A DNA stretch of 64,000 bases from Neptunicella marina. GTDB taxonomy: Bacteria > Pseudomonadota > Gammaproteobacteria > Enterobacterales > Alteromonadaceae. Below, piece after piece: positions 9,373 to 15,667 of this stretch. The notes below the pieces were generated by a model, which was not told the DNA's origin, searched no databases, and saw only the letters and a program-made list of their open reading frames with translations. The position numbers and the translations under genes are program-made. The stretch spans positions 402,460 through 466,459 of the forward strand of contig NZ_JACNEP010000002.1 in the NCBI RefSeq assembly GCF_014270035.1. Reading direction: 5' to 3'. Positions within the stretch are counted from its first letter, which is position 1; each line of letters starts with the position of its first letter.

Positions 9373-10422
9373 ATGAGCGATTCACCTGAAGAGAAAATGC
9401 TGAGTCTTTATCCTATTGACTATCCATTTGAAACATTGGTTAGCAGAATTAATGCAAATCCACCAAAGCTCAAGTTAGATCCAGAGTTTCAAAGAAAATA
9501 CAAGTGGGATAAAGATGGCTGGGTGAGGTCATCAAGGTTTATAGAGTCATGCTTAATGAGAATTCCGCTGCCTTCTTGCTATTTTGCTGAAGACGAAGGA
9601 AGTAAGCACCTCGTAATAGATGGATTGCAGCGCTTAACAACTGTAAACCGATTTTTCAACGATGAATTCGCTCTTGAAGGGCTAACGATTTTTAAGGAGC
9701 TTGAAGGAAAAAAATTCTCTGAAATCGGTTCGTTTCAAACTGAACTTGAAACAACGACTATCAGGTGCATTGTTTTGAGGAAGGATAATCCAAAAAGCCT
9801 CATTAGAGAGATTTTTTCTAGGCTGAACCAAGGAGCGGTTGCGCTGACTGATCAAGAGATTCGTCACGCCATTTACTCTGGCTCGTTGGATTCTCTACTT
9901 TCTGAACTTGCTCAGGTGCCAGATATTGCTAGATTTGGCTTGGCTGAGAGTACAGAGGCTAAAAGCGGCTTGGAGCCTGAAGAACAAGTTCTCCGCTATT
10001 TTGCGTTCTCCGATGATAAAGCGCTCGATGGATTTGAAAGCAATCTAAAGAGTTTCTTGGATAATTATATGGAGGAGAAAAGCGCCTTGACGGATGAAGA
10101 GGTCGACGAGCACCGGAATAGATTTAACACAGCATTATCACTGTGTAATGAAGTATTCGGCGATGATGTTTTTGTGAATCCTACTGCTGGTCGAAAACGA
10201 AAGGGTTTAGTTCATTATGATCTTGTAATGACCACTGTAGGTGAGCTTGATAGAGAATTAGCGATCGCAAAAAAAGATGAAATCAAACAGGCATATGCAA
10301 ATCTGTGCGACAGTGACAACTTTCAAAGAACATTGTCCGGTGGGCTACATAATAAAGGTGCAATAGTCAGGAGGCGCTCGGAATGGAATCAATTGTTACA
10401 GGGCGTCATTGATGGAGTATAG
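9373..10422 (+). CDS. DUF262 (ParB/GmrS-like) protein
   Basis: The 349-residue product carries an N-terminal DUF262 domain. FQRKYKW (residues 39-45) and VIDGLQRLTT (81-90) match the conserved QRxYxW and DGQQRLTT motifs, and RLNQGAVALTDQEIRHAIY follows. DUF262 is a ParB/sulfiredoxin-like fold found in the GmrSD-type modification-dependent restriction system and other defence proteins, where it can bind or hydrolyse nucleotides. No C-terminal HNH nuclease (DUF1524) is present. A helical region fills residues 200-349. The ATG at 9373 is chosen over the TTG at 9352 because AAAGGA lies just before it. Its end overlaps the HEPN-like gene by 11 bases. Confidence 0.85.
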   Translation: MSDSPEEKMLSLYPIDYPFETLVSRINANPPKLKLDPEFQRKYKWDKDGWVRSSRFIESCLMRIPLPSCYFAEDEGSKHLVIDGLQRLTTVNRFFNDEFALEGLTIFKELEGKKFSEIGSFQTELETTTIRCIVLRKDNPKSLIREIFSRLNQGAVALTDQEIRHAIYSGSLDSLLSELAQVPDIARFGLAESTEAKSGLEPEEQVLRYFAFSDDKALDGFESNLKSFLDNYMEEKSALTDEEVDEHRNRFNTALSLCNEVFGDDVFVNPTAGRKRKGLVHYDLVMTTVGELDRELAIAKKDEIKQAYANLCDSDNFQRTLSGGLHNKGAIVRRRSEWNQLLQGVIDGV

Positions 10423-10996
10423 CGCCTTATACCAAAAATATGAGGCTTTGCTTACAACTCTCAAAGAAATCATCGCACAATCGCAAGCGAGGGTATTGAG
10501 GGAAGCGCCTGACGACATTTTTTCAGAAAATATAAACTTCTTTGTTAAGTCATATCTGATAAATATTTGTACGTACCTTGAAGCATATCTTCAAGATGTT
10601 GCTCTCGAATACTCAGGTAGAGTTACTGTTCGATTAAAACAGGCAAATATACCTCACAATTTCTTATATGGAAAACTTGCTAAAGACATCAAAGAAAAAG
10701 AACTGAAATATGTTGATGCTTCCTATGCGTACACAAAAAAGGAGCTGTCAGATATTATCTCTGGAAATCCATATAAAACAATTAATGCATTTCGATTGAT
10801 TGGCATTGATTTGGGATCCAGTGAAAAATTTGTAGAGCACAAGAACCTTGTTGGAACCATAGTTAATAAAAGAAATAACATTATTCACTACAACGATGAA
10901 GCTAGTGATATTTCATTTTCTGATTTGCTTGTGCATATAGATGTGTTTCTTGAGTATATGCTTTCAATTGAGAGTCTACTGAGCGCAAGTGAATAA
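10412..10996 (+). CDS. HEPN-like protein (MAE_28990 type), partner of DUF262 protein
   Basis: This 194-residue helical protein starts at an ATG inside the end of the DUF262 gene, so the two are translationally coupled. Near residue 150 it has KRNNIIHYND, which fits the RxxxxH active-site motif of HEPN nucleases. An upstream helix (NICTYLEAYLQDVAL) resembles the other half of a HEPN core. The overall pattern recalls the MAE_28990 family. HEPN domains usually act as RNases in toxin-antitoxin, abortive infection and restriction systems. A toxin role here is inferred from the motif and neighbour. The gene ends three bases before the attC site begins. Confidence 0.65.
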   Translation: MEYSALYQKYEALLTTLKEIIAQSQARVLREAPDDIFSENINFFVKSYLINICTYLEAYLQDVALEYSGRVTVRLKQANIPHNFLYGKLAKDIKEKELKYVDASYAYTKKELSDIISGNPYKTINAFRLIGIDLGSSEKFVEHKNLVGTIVNKRNNIIHYNDEASDISFSDLLVHIDVFLEYMLSIESLLSASE

Positions 10997-10998
10997 AT

Positions 10999-11071
10999 CA
11001 CATAACAAAGCGCTACTGTCGGACAAATTTTCCGCTTCGCTCCAAATTTTCCACAGAGCGCGGCGTTAACA
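10999..11071 (+). other. attC: Integron attC recombination site
   Basis: The left core ACATAAC (11000-11006) and right core GTTAACA (11065-11071) bracket an imperfect inverted repeat. The arms pair TAAC, GCGCT, CTGT, GGA and AAATTT with the complementary run on the right side. A few unpaired bases lie on one arm, the extrahelical-base layout that integrases recognise on the folded bottom strand. The loop region is TCCGCTTCGC. The site starts three bases after the HEPN-like stop codon and ends seven bases before the next ATG, as expected of a gene cassette junction. No integrase gene is in the window. Confidence 0.8.
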
Positions 11072-11077
11072 TTTACA

Positions 11078-11398
11078 ATGAATATCATTGAAAATAACAA
11101 GTGTGTTTTAGCTGTAACAACATGCATCCTGATGTTTGCTCTTCATATTCTCTATCTGGAATATTCTGGAGATCTCCGATTTTTGGATAATGAGCTGACA
11201 TACGATGAAATGCATTGGTGGGAAGTAATCATTTTATTTATTGGGCTCACTAGCACAATAACCGTATGGATTTCTTCAGTAATTCACTGCTTCAAAAACA
11301 CAAGCAAGCTTATGAGTATTCTTATATTCCTCTTTTGGCCACTGTCTTTTATTTACTATTGGGGTTTAGCACTCCTTAAAATTTTTAGGAACAATTAA
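11078..11398 (+). CDS. Small membrane protein directly after attC
   Basis: I do not recognise the family. The 106-residue product has three hydrophobic segments: CVLAVTTCILMFALHILYL near the N-terminus, WEVIILFIGLTSTITVWIS in the middle and LMSILIFLFWPLSFIYYWG near the C-terminus. An acidic stretch lies between the first two. The ATG lies seven bases after the attC core, the normal place for the first gene of an integron cassette. The expected second attC after its stop is absent. Instead there is a strong terminator and a family B repeat. AT content is high compared with the housekeeping genes. Confidence 0.6.
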   Translation: MNIIENNKCVLAVTTCILMFALHILYLEYSGDLRFLDNELTYDEMHWWEVIILFIGLTSTITVWISSVIHCFKNTSKLMSILIFLFWPLSFIYYWGLALLKIFRNN

Positions 11399-11427
11399 CT
11401 TAATATTCGATTGAATTTAGTTTCTTT

Positions 11428-11457
11428 AAAGCCAAGCGAACGCTTGGCTTTTTCTTT
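11428..11457 (+). terminator. Rho-independent terminator with shared tail
   Basis: AAAGCCAAGC (11428-11437) pairs with GCTTGGCTTT (11442-11451) around a GAAC loop, followed by TTCTTTTCT. Almost the same hairpin and tail recur at 11825-11858 and 12916-12948, as part of the repeat units. Confidence 0.8.
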
Positions 11458-11485
11458 TCTGAGACTCTATATCTCAAGCACTACA

Positions 11486-11875
11486 TGACCCATTTTCCCC
11501 TCCACTGTGGCCAAGTTTTAATTCAGATAAGCAAACTGCCAGACGAGGCAGGGATGCCGAGTCAGCTGTGACAGAAAGGATGTGGATTTACAACGTTGGC
11601 AGTTTGCCTGAATTAAAAATTGAACAGACACAGTGCAGGGGTGCCGTTGGGTTCCAAGGGGGTTGCGGCAGCACAATCCCCTTGGTTGATGTCGCCAATG
11701 CGACGCCCAGGATTAACTTTTATGAAAAATAGCGGGTTGCGCAGCAATAACTCCACTCCCAACAAAACTACAACTATTACTGGGGTCAGAGTTAACTTTA
11801 ATCTTATCAATAATATTGCGCCCCAAAGCCAAGCTAAGGCTTGGCTTTTTCTTTTCTGCGACTCGAACTTTTAGG
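11486..11875. repeat. Repeat family B, copy 1
   Basis: The unit contains two facing arms. A left arm with TTTTAATTCAGATAAGCAAA is followed about 70 bases later by its imperfect complement (GTTTGCCTGAATTAAAA). Between them are GGCAGGGATGCC and an imperfect CAGCTGTGACAG stretch. Next come CCAAGGGGGTTG/CAATCCCCTTGG, GTCGCCAATGCGAC and GGTTGCGCAGCAA. The copy ends in the hairpin AAAGCCAAGC TAAG GCTTGGCTTT (11825-11848). Confidence 0.8.
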
Positions 11876-12025
11876 AAAAAGCTGACTGATTTTCGAATGG
11901 CTAAACAGGATGTTTAGCCAAGGCCAATGCTTTGCATGGACAGCTGCCTTTGGCCGGTTCGAATTAAAATCAGTTGGTTTTTTCCGTTAAAAAAGTTAGT
12001 GGAGCGAAAGAGCTTTACTTCGGGC
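11855..12025. repeat. Inverted, diverged copy of the region A repeat core
   Basis: Reading on the minus strand recovers the region A core. TTCGAATGGCTAAACAGG, GTTTAGCCAAGGCCAATGC and GCCTTTGGCC..TTCGAATTAAA appear in reverse orientation to 8118-9006, again with the GGCTAAAC/GTTTAGCC hairpin. It lies directly between family B copy 1 and the small secreted-protein gene at 12121. Confidence 0.75.
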
Positions 12026-12120
12026 CTCCTGCCCTTCGCCTTTCAGGCCGCACTGCAGTGCGTTACAAAATTTAGTAGTTATGTTAGTAATACATTAACT
12101 TTCAAAAAAGGACTTAGATT

Positions 12121-12522
12121 GTGACAAAACATTTTTGTATTTTTCTTATTTTCAGTGCTTCATTATTTAGTCAGGCAAACGCAGATGAAGCAAGTCATCT
12201 GCGTAGCTGTGAGAGCGTTTACAATATCTCCATGGGTTCATTCAGCATGGAGCAGGCAAAACAGTTTGCCCAGGCTATCAGCCCTGAATTAGCTGACCAA
12301 CAAGAAAAGATTGCCACCGCAATATTTGAAGTAATGACATCGGAAGAATATAAGCACGAATATTCTAAGTCGATAGCCTCAATATTTTCAGAAGAGGAAT
12401 GTATCAGACTTGCAGATATCCTTGCGGATCCTGTTTTAGAGAAATTCAGGGCAAACAAAGGGGCTTATTTTCAAAATATGTTAAAACTCGCACAGAAAAT
12501 GATTGATGATAGATTGAAGTAA
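12121..12522 (+). CDS. Small exported protein, DUF2059-like
   Basis: This 133-residue precursor starts with GTG, preceded by AAAAAAGGA about eleven bases upstream. It opens with a signal peptide (residues about 1-21, ending SQANA). The mature part is helical and acidic, with a pair of cysteines (LRSCESV and EEECIRL). It ends in a helix resembling the tail of DUF2059 proteins (EKFRANKGAYFQNMLKLAQKM). DUF2059 function is not known, and my match is by general pattern only. The gene stands alone between repeats and has its own terminator overlapping the stop codon. Confidence 0.6.
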   Translation: MTKHFCIFLIFSASLFSQANADEASHLRSCESVYNISMGSFSMEQAKQFAQAISPELADQQEKIATAIFEVMTSEEYKHEYSKSIASIFSEEECIRLADILADPVLEKFRANKGAYFQNMLKLAQKMIDDRLK

Positions 12523-12550
12523 AAAGCCCGCAGTGTGGGCTTTTTCTTTT
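12521..12550 (+). terminator. Rho-independent terminator after the DUF2059-like gene
   Basis: AAAAAGCCCGC (12521-12531) pairs with GTGGGCTTTTT (12535-12545), followed by CTTTT. The stop codon lies in the left arm. The tail continues into the same GACTCGAAATTACAAAC segment seen before family B copy 3. Confidence 0.8.
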
Positions 12551-12957
12551 CGGTGACTCGAAATTACAAACACTGCTTGACCCCATTCTCCCCTCCACTG
12601 TGGCCAATTTTTAATTCAGATAAGTAAACTGCCAGACGAGGCAGGGATGCCGAGTCAGTTGCAACTGAAGGGATGTGGATTTGCAACGGTGGCAGTTTGC
12701 CTGAATTAAAAATTGAATAGCCACTGTGCGGGGTGCCGTTGGGTTCCAAGGGAATTGCGGCAGCACAATTCCCTTGGTTGATGTCGCCAATGCGACGCCC
12801 AAAATTAACTTTTATGACAAGTGGTTAGTTGCGCAGCAATAACTCTACTCCCAACAAAACAACAACTATTACTTAGGCCAAAGTTAACTTAAATTTTCTC
12901 AAATATATCGCCCCTAAAGCCAAGCGAACGCTTGGTTTTTTCTTTTCTGCGACTCGA
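12547..12957. repeat. Repeat family B, copy 2
   Basis: Same order of parts as the copy at 11486: left arm with TTTTTAATTCAGATAAGTAA, GGCAGGGATGCC, the palindrome CAGTTGCAACTG, right arm, CCAAGGGAATTG/CAATTCCCTTGG, GTCGCCAATGCGAC and GTTGCGCAGCAA. It ends in the AAAGCCAAGC/GCTTGG hairpin at 12916-12939. It leads straight into copy 3. Confidence 0.8.
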
Positions 12958-13262
12958 AATTACAAACACTGCATGACCCATATTCCCCTGCACTGTGTCT
13001 GTTCAATTTTTAATTCAGATAAGCAAATTGCCAGACGAGGCAGGAATGCCGAGTCAGTTGCAACTGAAAGGACGTGGATTTACAGCGCTGGCAGTTTGCC
13101 TGAATTAAAAATTGAACAGACACAGTGCAGGGGTGCCGTTGGGTTCCAAGGGAATTGCGGCAGCACAATTCCCTTGGTTGATGTCGCCAATGCGACGCCC
13201 AAGATTAACTTTTATGACAAATAGCTGGTTGCGCAGCAACAACTCCACTCCCAACAAAGCAA
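12958..13262. repeat. Repeat family B, copy 3 (most symmetrical)
   Basis: The outer arms are nearly perfect here. GCACTGTGTCTGTTCAATTT at about 12990 pairs with AAATTGAACAGACACAGTGC at about 13110-13129, giving a stem of roughly 40 base pairs with a few mismatches. CAGTTGCAACTG and GGCAGGAATGCC lie in the loop. The CCAAGGGAATTG/CAATTCCCTTGG hairpin and the TTGCGCAGCAAC module follow. It ends at the sigma-operon terminator, without the AAAGCCAAGC hairpin. Confidence 0.82.
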
Positions 13263-13270
13263 CTCCCACA

Positions 13271-13295
13271 AAAAAGCCCGCATTGCGGGCTTTTT
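13271..13295 (-). terminator. Terminator after the ECF sigma operon
   Basis: AAAAAGCCCGC pairs with GCGGGCTTTTT around a three-base loop. The A and T runs on both sides would let it work in either direction. It lies 25 bases past the stop of the membrane protein gene. Confidence 0.8.
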
Positions 13296-13319
13296 AATAA
13301 CTATCACTATTGAGAAATT

Positions 13320-13979
13320 TTACTTCTCAAACTCCTTCAATGCTTCCAGCTCCTTTGCAGCTTTCAGCGTTTGGTCACCTACCCCTTGCATCAGCCATTT
13401 CACCATGGGTTTGTCCACATTCTCTGGTGAAAAGTAACGGTATAACCAGGCTGCAACTAACGCTAATAACACTGATACAACCAACTGCGCTTTTAACCAG
13501 GCGGGGTTGGCAATTTCCACCATATCCACACCAAACAAACTTTGTGCGCCAATCAACATAAAAGCAAAGTAGAAAGGCAATACCATCAGTGAGGTTTTGA
13601 TATTAAACAAGGCTGATAAACGAATGTTGTTTAAATCGGTTTGTACCTCGACTACCGGCTTGGCGTAATCCAGCGCTTTGATTTTTACAATCTGACCAAT
13701 AGCGCCAATGGTTAAGCTAATCGACCACAGCATCACTGCCACACCGGCCGCCATCATATAAAGTTTGTCCTGATGTGAGCCAACAAAATAACCTAAACAC
13801 ACCGTAATCAGTACACTTAACGCTGCCGTCCACTGGTTTAAGCTTAAGTAACCACGCAATTTATCCTGCGCTTTTTGCGATTTAATTTCTTTCAGCGCTA
13901 AGGTGTTCACTTTCACGCTTTGTTCAATTTGAGCTTCCTGAGCAGCCCACATATCCGTTAATTTTTGAATATCGTTCAT
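13320..13979 (-). CDS. Membrane protein, probable anti-sigma-type partner of the ECF sigma factor
   Basis: This 219-residue protein has a helical cytoplasmic N-terminus (MNDIQKLTDMWAAQEAQIEQ) and four hydrophobic segments: WTAALSVLITVCLGYFVG, LYMMAAGVAVMLWSISLTIG, TSLMVLPFYFAFMLIG and LVVSVLLALVAAWLY. The ATG at 13979 has GAGGAG before it. An earlier in-frame ATG at 13994 lacks this and would overlap the sigma gene. It starts one base after the sigma factor stop. Its position suggests it tethers or inhibits the sigma factor, as membrane proteins beside ECF genes often do, but I see no known anti-sigma domain. Confidence 0.6.
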   Translation of the reverse strand: MNDIQKLTDMWAAQEAQIEQSVKVNTLALKEIKSQKAQDKLRGYLSLNQWTAALSVLITVCLGYFVGSHQDKLYMMAAGVAVMLWSISLTIGAIGQIVKIKALDYAKPVVEVQTDLNNIRLSALFNIKTSLMVLPFYFAFMLIGAQSLFGVDMVEIANPAWLKAQLVVSVLLALVAAWLYRYFSPENVDKPMVKWLMQGVGDQTLKAAKELEALKEFEK

Positions 13980-13980
13980 G

Positions 13981-14475
13981 CTACTTCTCCTCATTAAATT
14001 CTTTTGCCAGTTTTTGTTTTATGCGCGATAGCTTGGTGCTTACATTGCTGCTACTGATATTCAGTACGTCGGCTATCGCGTCATAATCCAATCCGTCTAA
14101 ATGCATAATCATCAGGGCTCTGTCTAACTTATCCAGCTGTTGTAACAGTTGCTGGATTTGAATCATCAGCTCTTCAGAGCCCCCTTGTGTTTCTGCTTCA
14201 ACAAATACCTCTTCGGCAGAACTAAAGGTGTTTTTGCGTGCCATGTCGCTGCGTAAAAACGAAATCGCGGTGTTCAGTGCAATGCGGTAAACCCAGGTGC
14301 TTTGTGCAAAGTTCGGGTCGTAATTTTCTGCCGAACGCCAAAGCTGTAGTGTCATGTCCTGAATCAAATCCCGTCTGTCCTCATTGCAGTAGCTGTAACT
14401 GCGGGCAATTTTGTACAAAATACCTTTATGCCGCGCCAGTAGAGCTTCGAACTGTTTTTCCTTTGCCGGACTCAT
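13981..14475 (-). CDS. ECF-type RNA polymerase sigma factor
   Basis: The 164-residue protein has the two domains of group 4 (ECF) sigma factors. Region 2 spans about residues 10-85 (LYKIARSYSYCNEDRRDLIQDMTLQLWRS... then STWVYRIALNTAISFLR), which binds core polymerase and the -10 element. Region 4 spans about 105-160 (LDKLDRALMIMHLDGLDYDAIADVLNISSSNVSTKLSRIKQKL), with the helix-turn-helix for the -35 element. It lies four bases after the hydrolase gene and one base before the membrane protein gene, so all three form one operon. The inducing signal is unknown. Confidence 0.9.
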   Translation of the reverse strand: MSPAKEKQFEALLARHKGILYKIARSYSYCNEDRRDLIQDMTLQLWRSAENYDPNFAQSTWVYRIALNTAISFLRSDMARKNTFSSAEEVFVEAETQGGSEELMIQIQQLLQQLDKLDRALMIMHLDGLDYDAIADVLNISSSNVSTKLSRIKQKLAKEFNEEK

Positions 14476-14479
14476 AGGC

Positions 14480-15517
14480 TTATCCTGTTATGCCGTTCTG
14501 CGATGCCCACTTACTTAGTGCTTGCATGGCTTCATCAGACTGACGTATGCCGTTATGGCTTTTACCTTCAATGATCTTTACTTCTCCATGCTTTAAGGTT
14601 GCCATTGCATTGGGATAAGCCTGAGCATCAAAAGCTTCATCGTTACTGCCCACAAAAGTAATCACCGGGGCGTCAATTTGTTTTAAGGCGTTTTCATAAT
14701 CCACCGGTGCGGTGCTTAACATCGCACGGTAGCTGTACTGATTGGTGCCAGTGCCATCTGGCAGATTAAAAAACATCACAGGTAAATTATCGTAATCGTG
14801 ATTACCCATTTGATTTAACTGATACAACCCCACCAGTCTCGCCATATGCAATTTTAAAAAGGCTTCACCCGCTGCATTAGGATCCATCTTTTTCACCGTT
14901 GGCGCTTTTGCGCCGAGGTTAGGTGCAAATAACGCATAGCCATCAGGTTTAATACTATTTGCCAGCTGTGCATGAATTAATGCGATGCCACCACCCATGG
15001 AGTGCCCGGCCAGCACCAGTTTGTTTTGTGGATACTGCTGTTTAATATATTGCAATACATCTTCCACATCATCGGCATACTGGTTAACGTAATCCACATC
15101 ACCGGGTTTACCTTCACTTTGGCCATGGCCACGAAAATCCATGGCAAACACATTTGCATTTAACGCCGCACGCAATTTGCCCGCCATCACGTTAAAGGTG
15201 TAACTGGATGAGCTAACCCCGTGTAATAACAACACACTACTGGTTGCTGCGTCGTTAGCATACAAGTTAACTTGCATGGTTTTGCCATCACGCACTGTCA
15301 CTTTTAATGGCGAGGCTGCATTGGGTTGATCTAAGGCCAAATCGGCAAAATCCTGTGCACTTGGCATCGGTGCCGGCGCGCTAAAAGTGGGAGCCGGTAA
15401 ATTAACCAGGGCTAAGGCTTCCTGCTGTGCCGGATTATCTGCCGCCATTACCATGCAGCTCATACTGATGGCTGTGCTCAAACTTAAAACTTTGCTGAAT
15501 AATCTCATGTTGTTCAT
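14480..15517 (-). CDS. Exported alpha/beta hydrolase
   Basis: The 345-residue precursor begins with a signal peptide (MNNMRLFSKVLSLSTAISMSCMVMA). The alpha/beta hydrolase fold follows, with oxyanion-side LLHGVSSSSYTF, DFRGHGQSEGKPGDVDYV and the nucleophile elbow LAGHSMGGGIAL carrying the catalytic serine. A late aspartate (FVGSNDEAFDAQ) and the histidine in EGKSHNGIRQ complete the triad. It resembles monoacylglycerol lipase-like lysophospholipases, but the substrate is not fixed. It is the first gene of the operon with the ECF sigma factor and a membrane protein, so it may be a target or a modifier of the envelope signal. Confidence 0.82.
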   Translation of the reverse strand: MNNMRLFSKVLSLSTAISMSCMVMAADNPAQQEALALVNLPAPTFSAPAPMPSAQDFADLALDQPNAASPLKVTVRDGKTMQVNLYANDAATSSVLLLHGVSSSSYTFNVMAGKLRAALNANVFAMDFRGHGQSEGKPGDVDYVNQYADDVEDVLQYIKQQYPQNKLVLAGHSMGGGIALIHAQLANSIKPDGYALFAPNLGAKAPTVKKMDPNAAGEAFLKLHMARLVGLYQLNQMGNHDYDNLPVMFFNLPDGTGTNQYSYRAMLSTAPVDYENALKQIDAPVITFVGSNDEAFDAQAYPNAMATLKHGEVKIIEGKSHNGIRQSDEAMQALSKWASQNGITG

Positions 15518-15597
15518 CCTGTTTAATCAATTTACAGAATTATTCGTTTGAGCCCTCACAAAAATCACAGCCAGATGAAAATATTTTTTAATTTATA

Positions 15598-15627
15598 CAA
15601 AAAAAGCCAGCATAAAGCTGACTTTTT
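15598..15627 (-). terminator. Terminator after the PAS/coiled-coil gene
   Basis: AAAGTCAGC and GCTGGCTTT (minus strand, with one G-T pair) form a nine-base-pair stem followed by a T run. It sits about 40 bases beyond the stop of the large minus-strand gene. Confidence 0.75.
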
Positions 15628-15667
15628 AATTAATAAACAATAAGTTATATGATTGACTTTTTTCTAA

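Noticed and set aside
11613..13297. Several short open frames inside repeat family B
   Set aside because: They read through hairpin arms, repeat in each copy in different lengths, and have no start signals.
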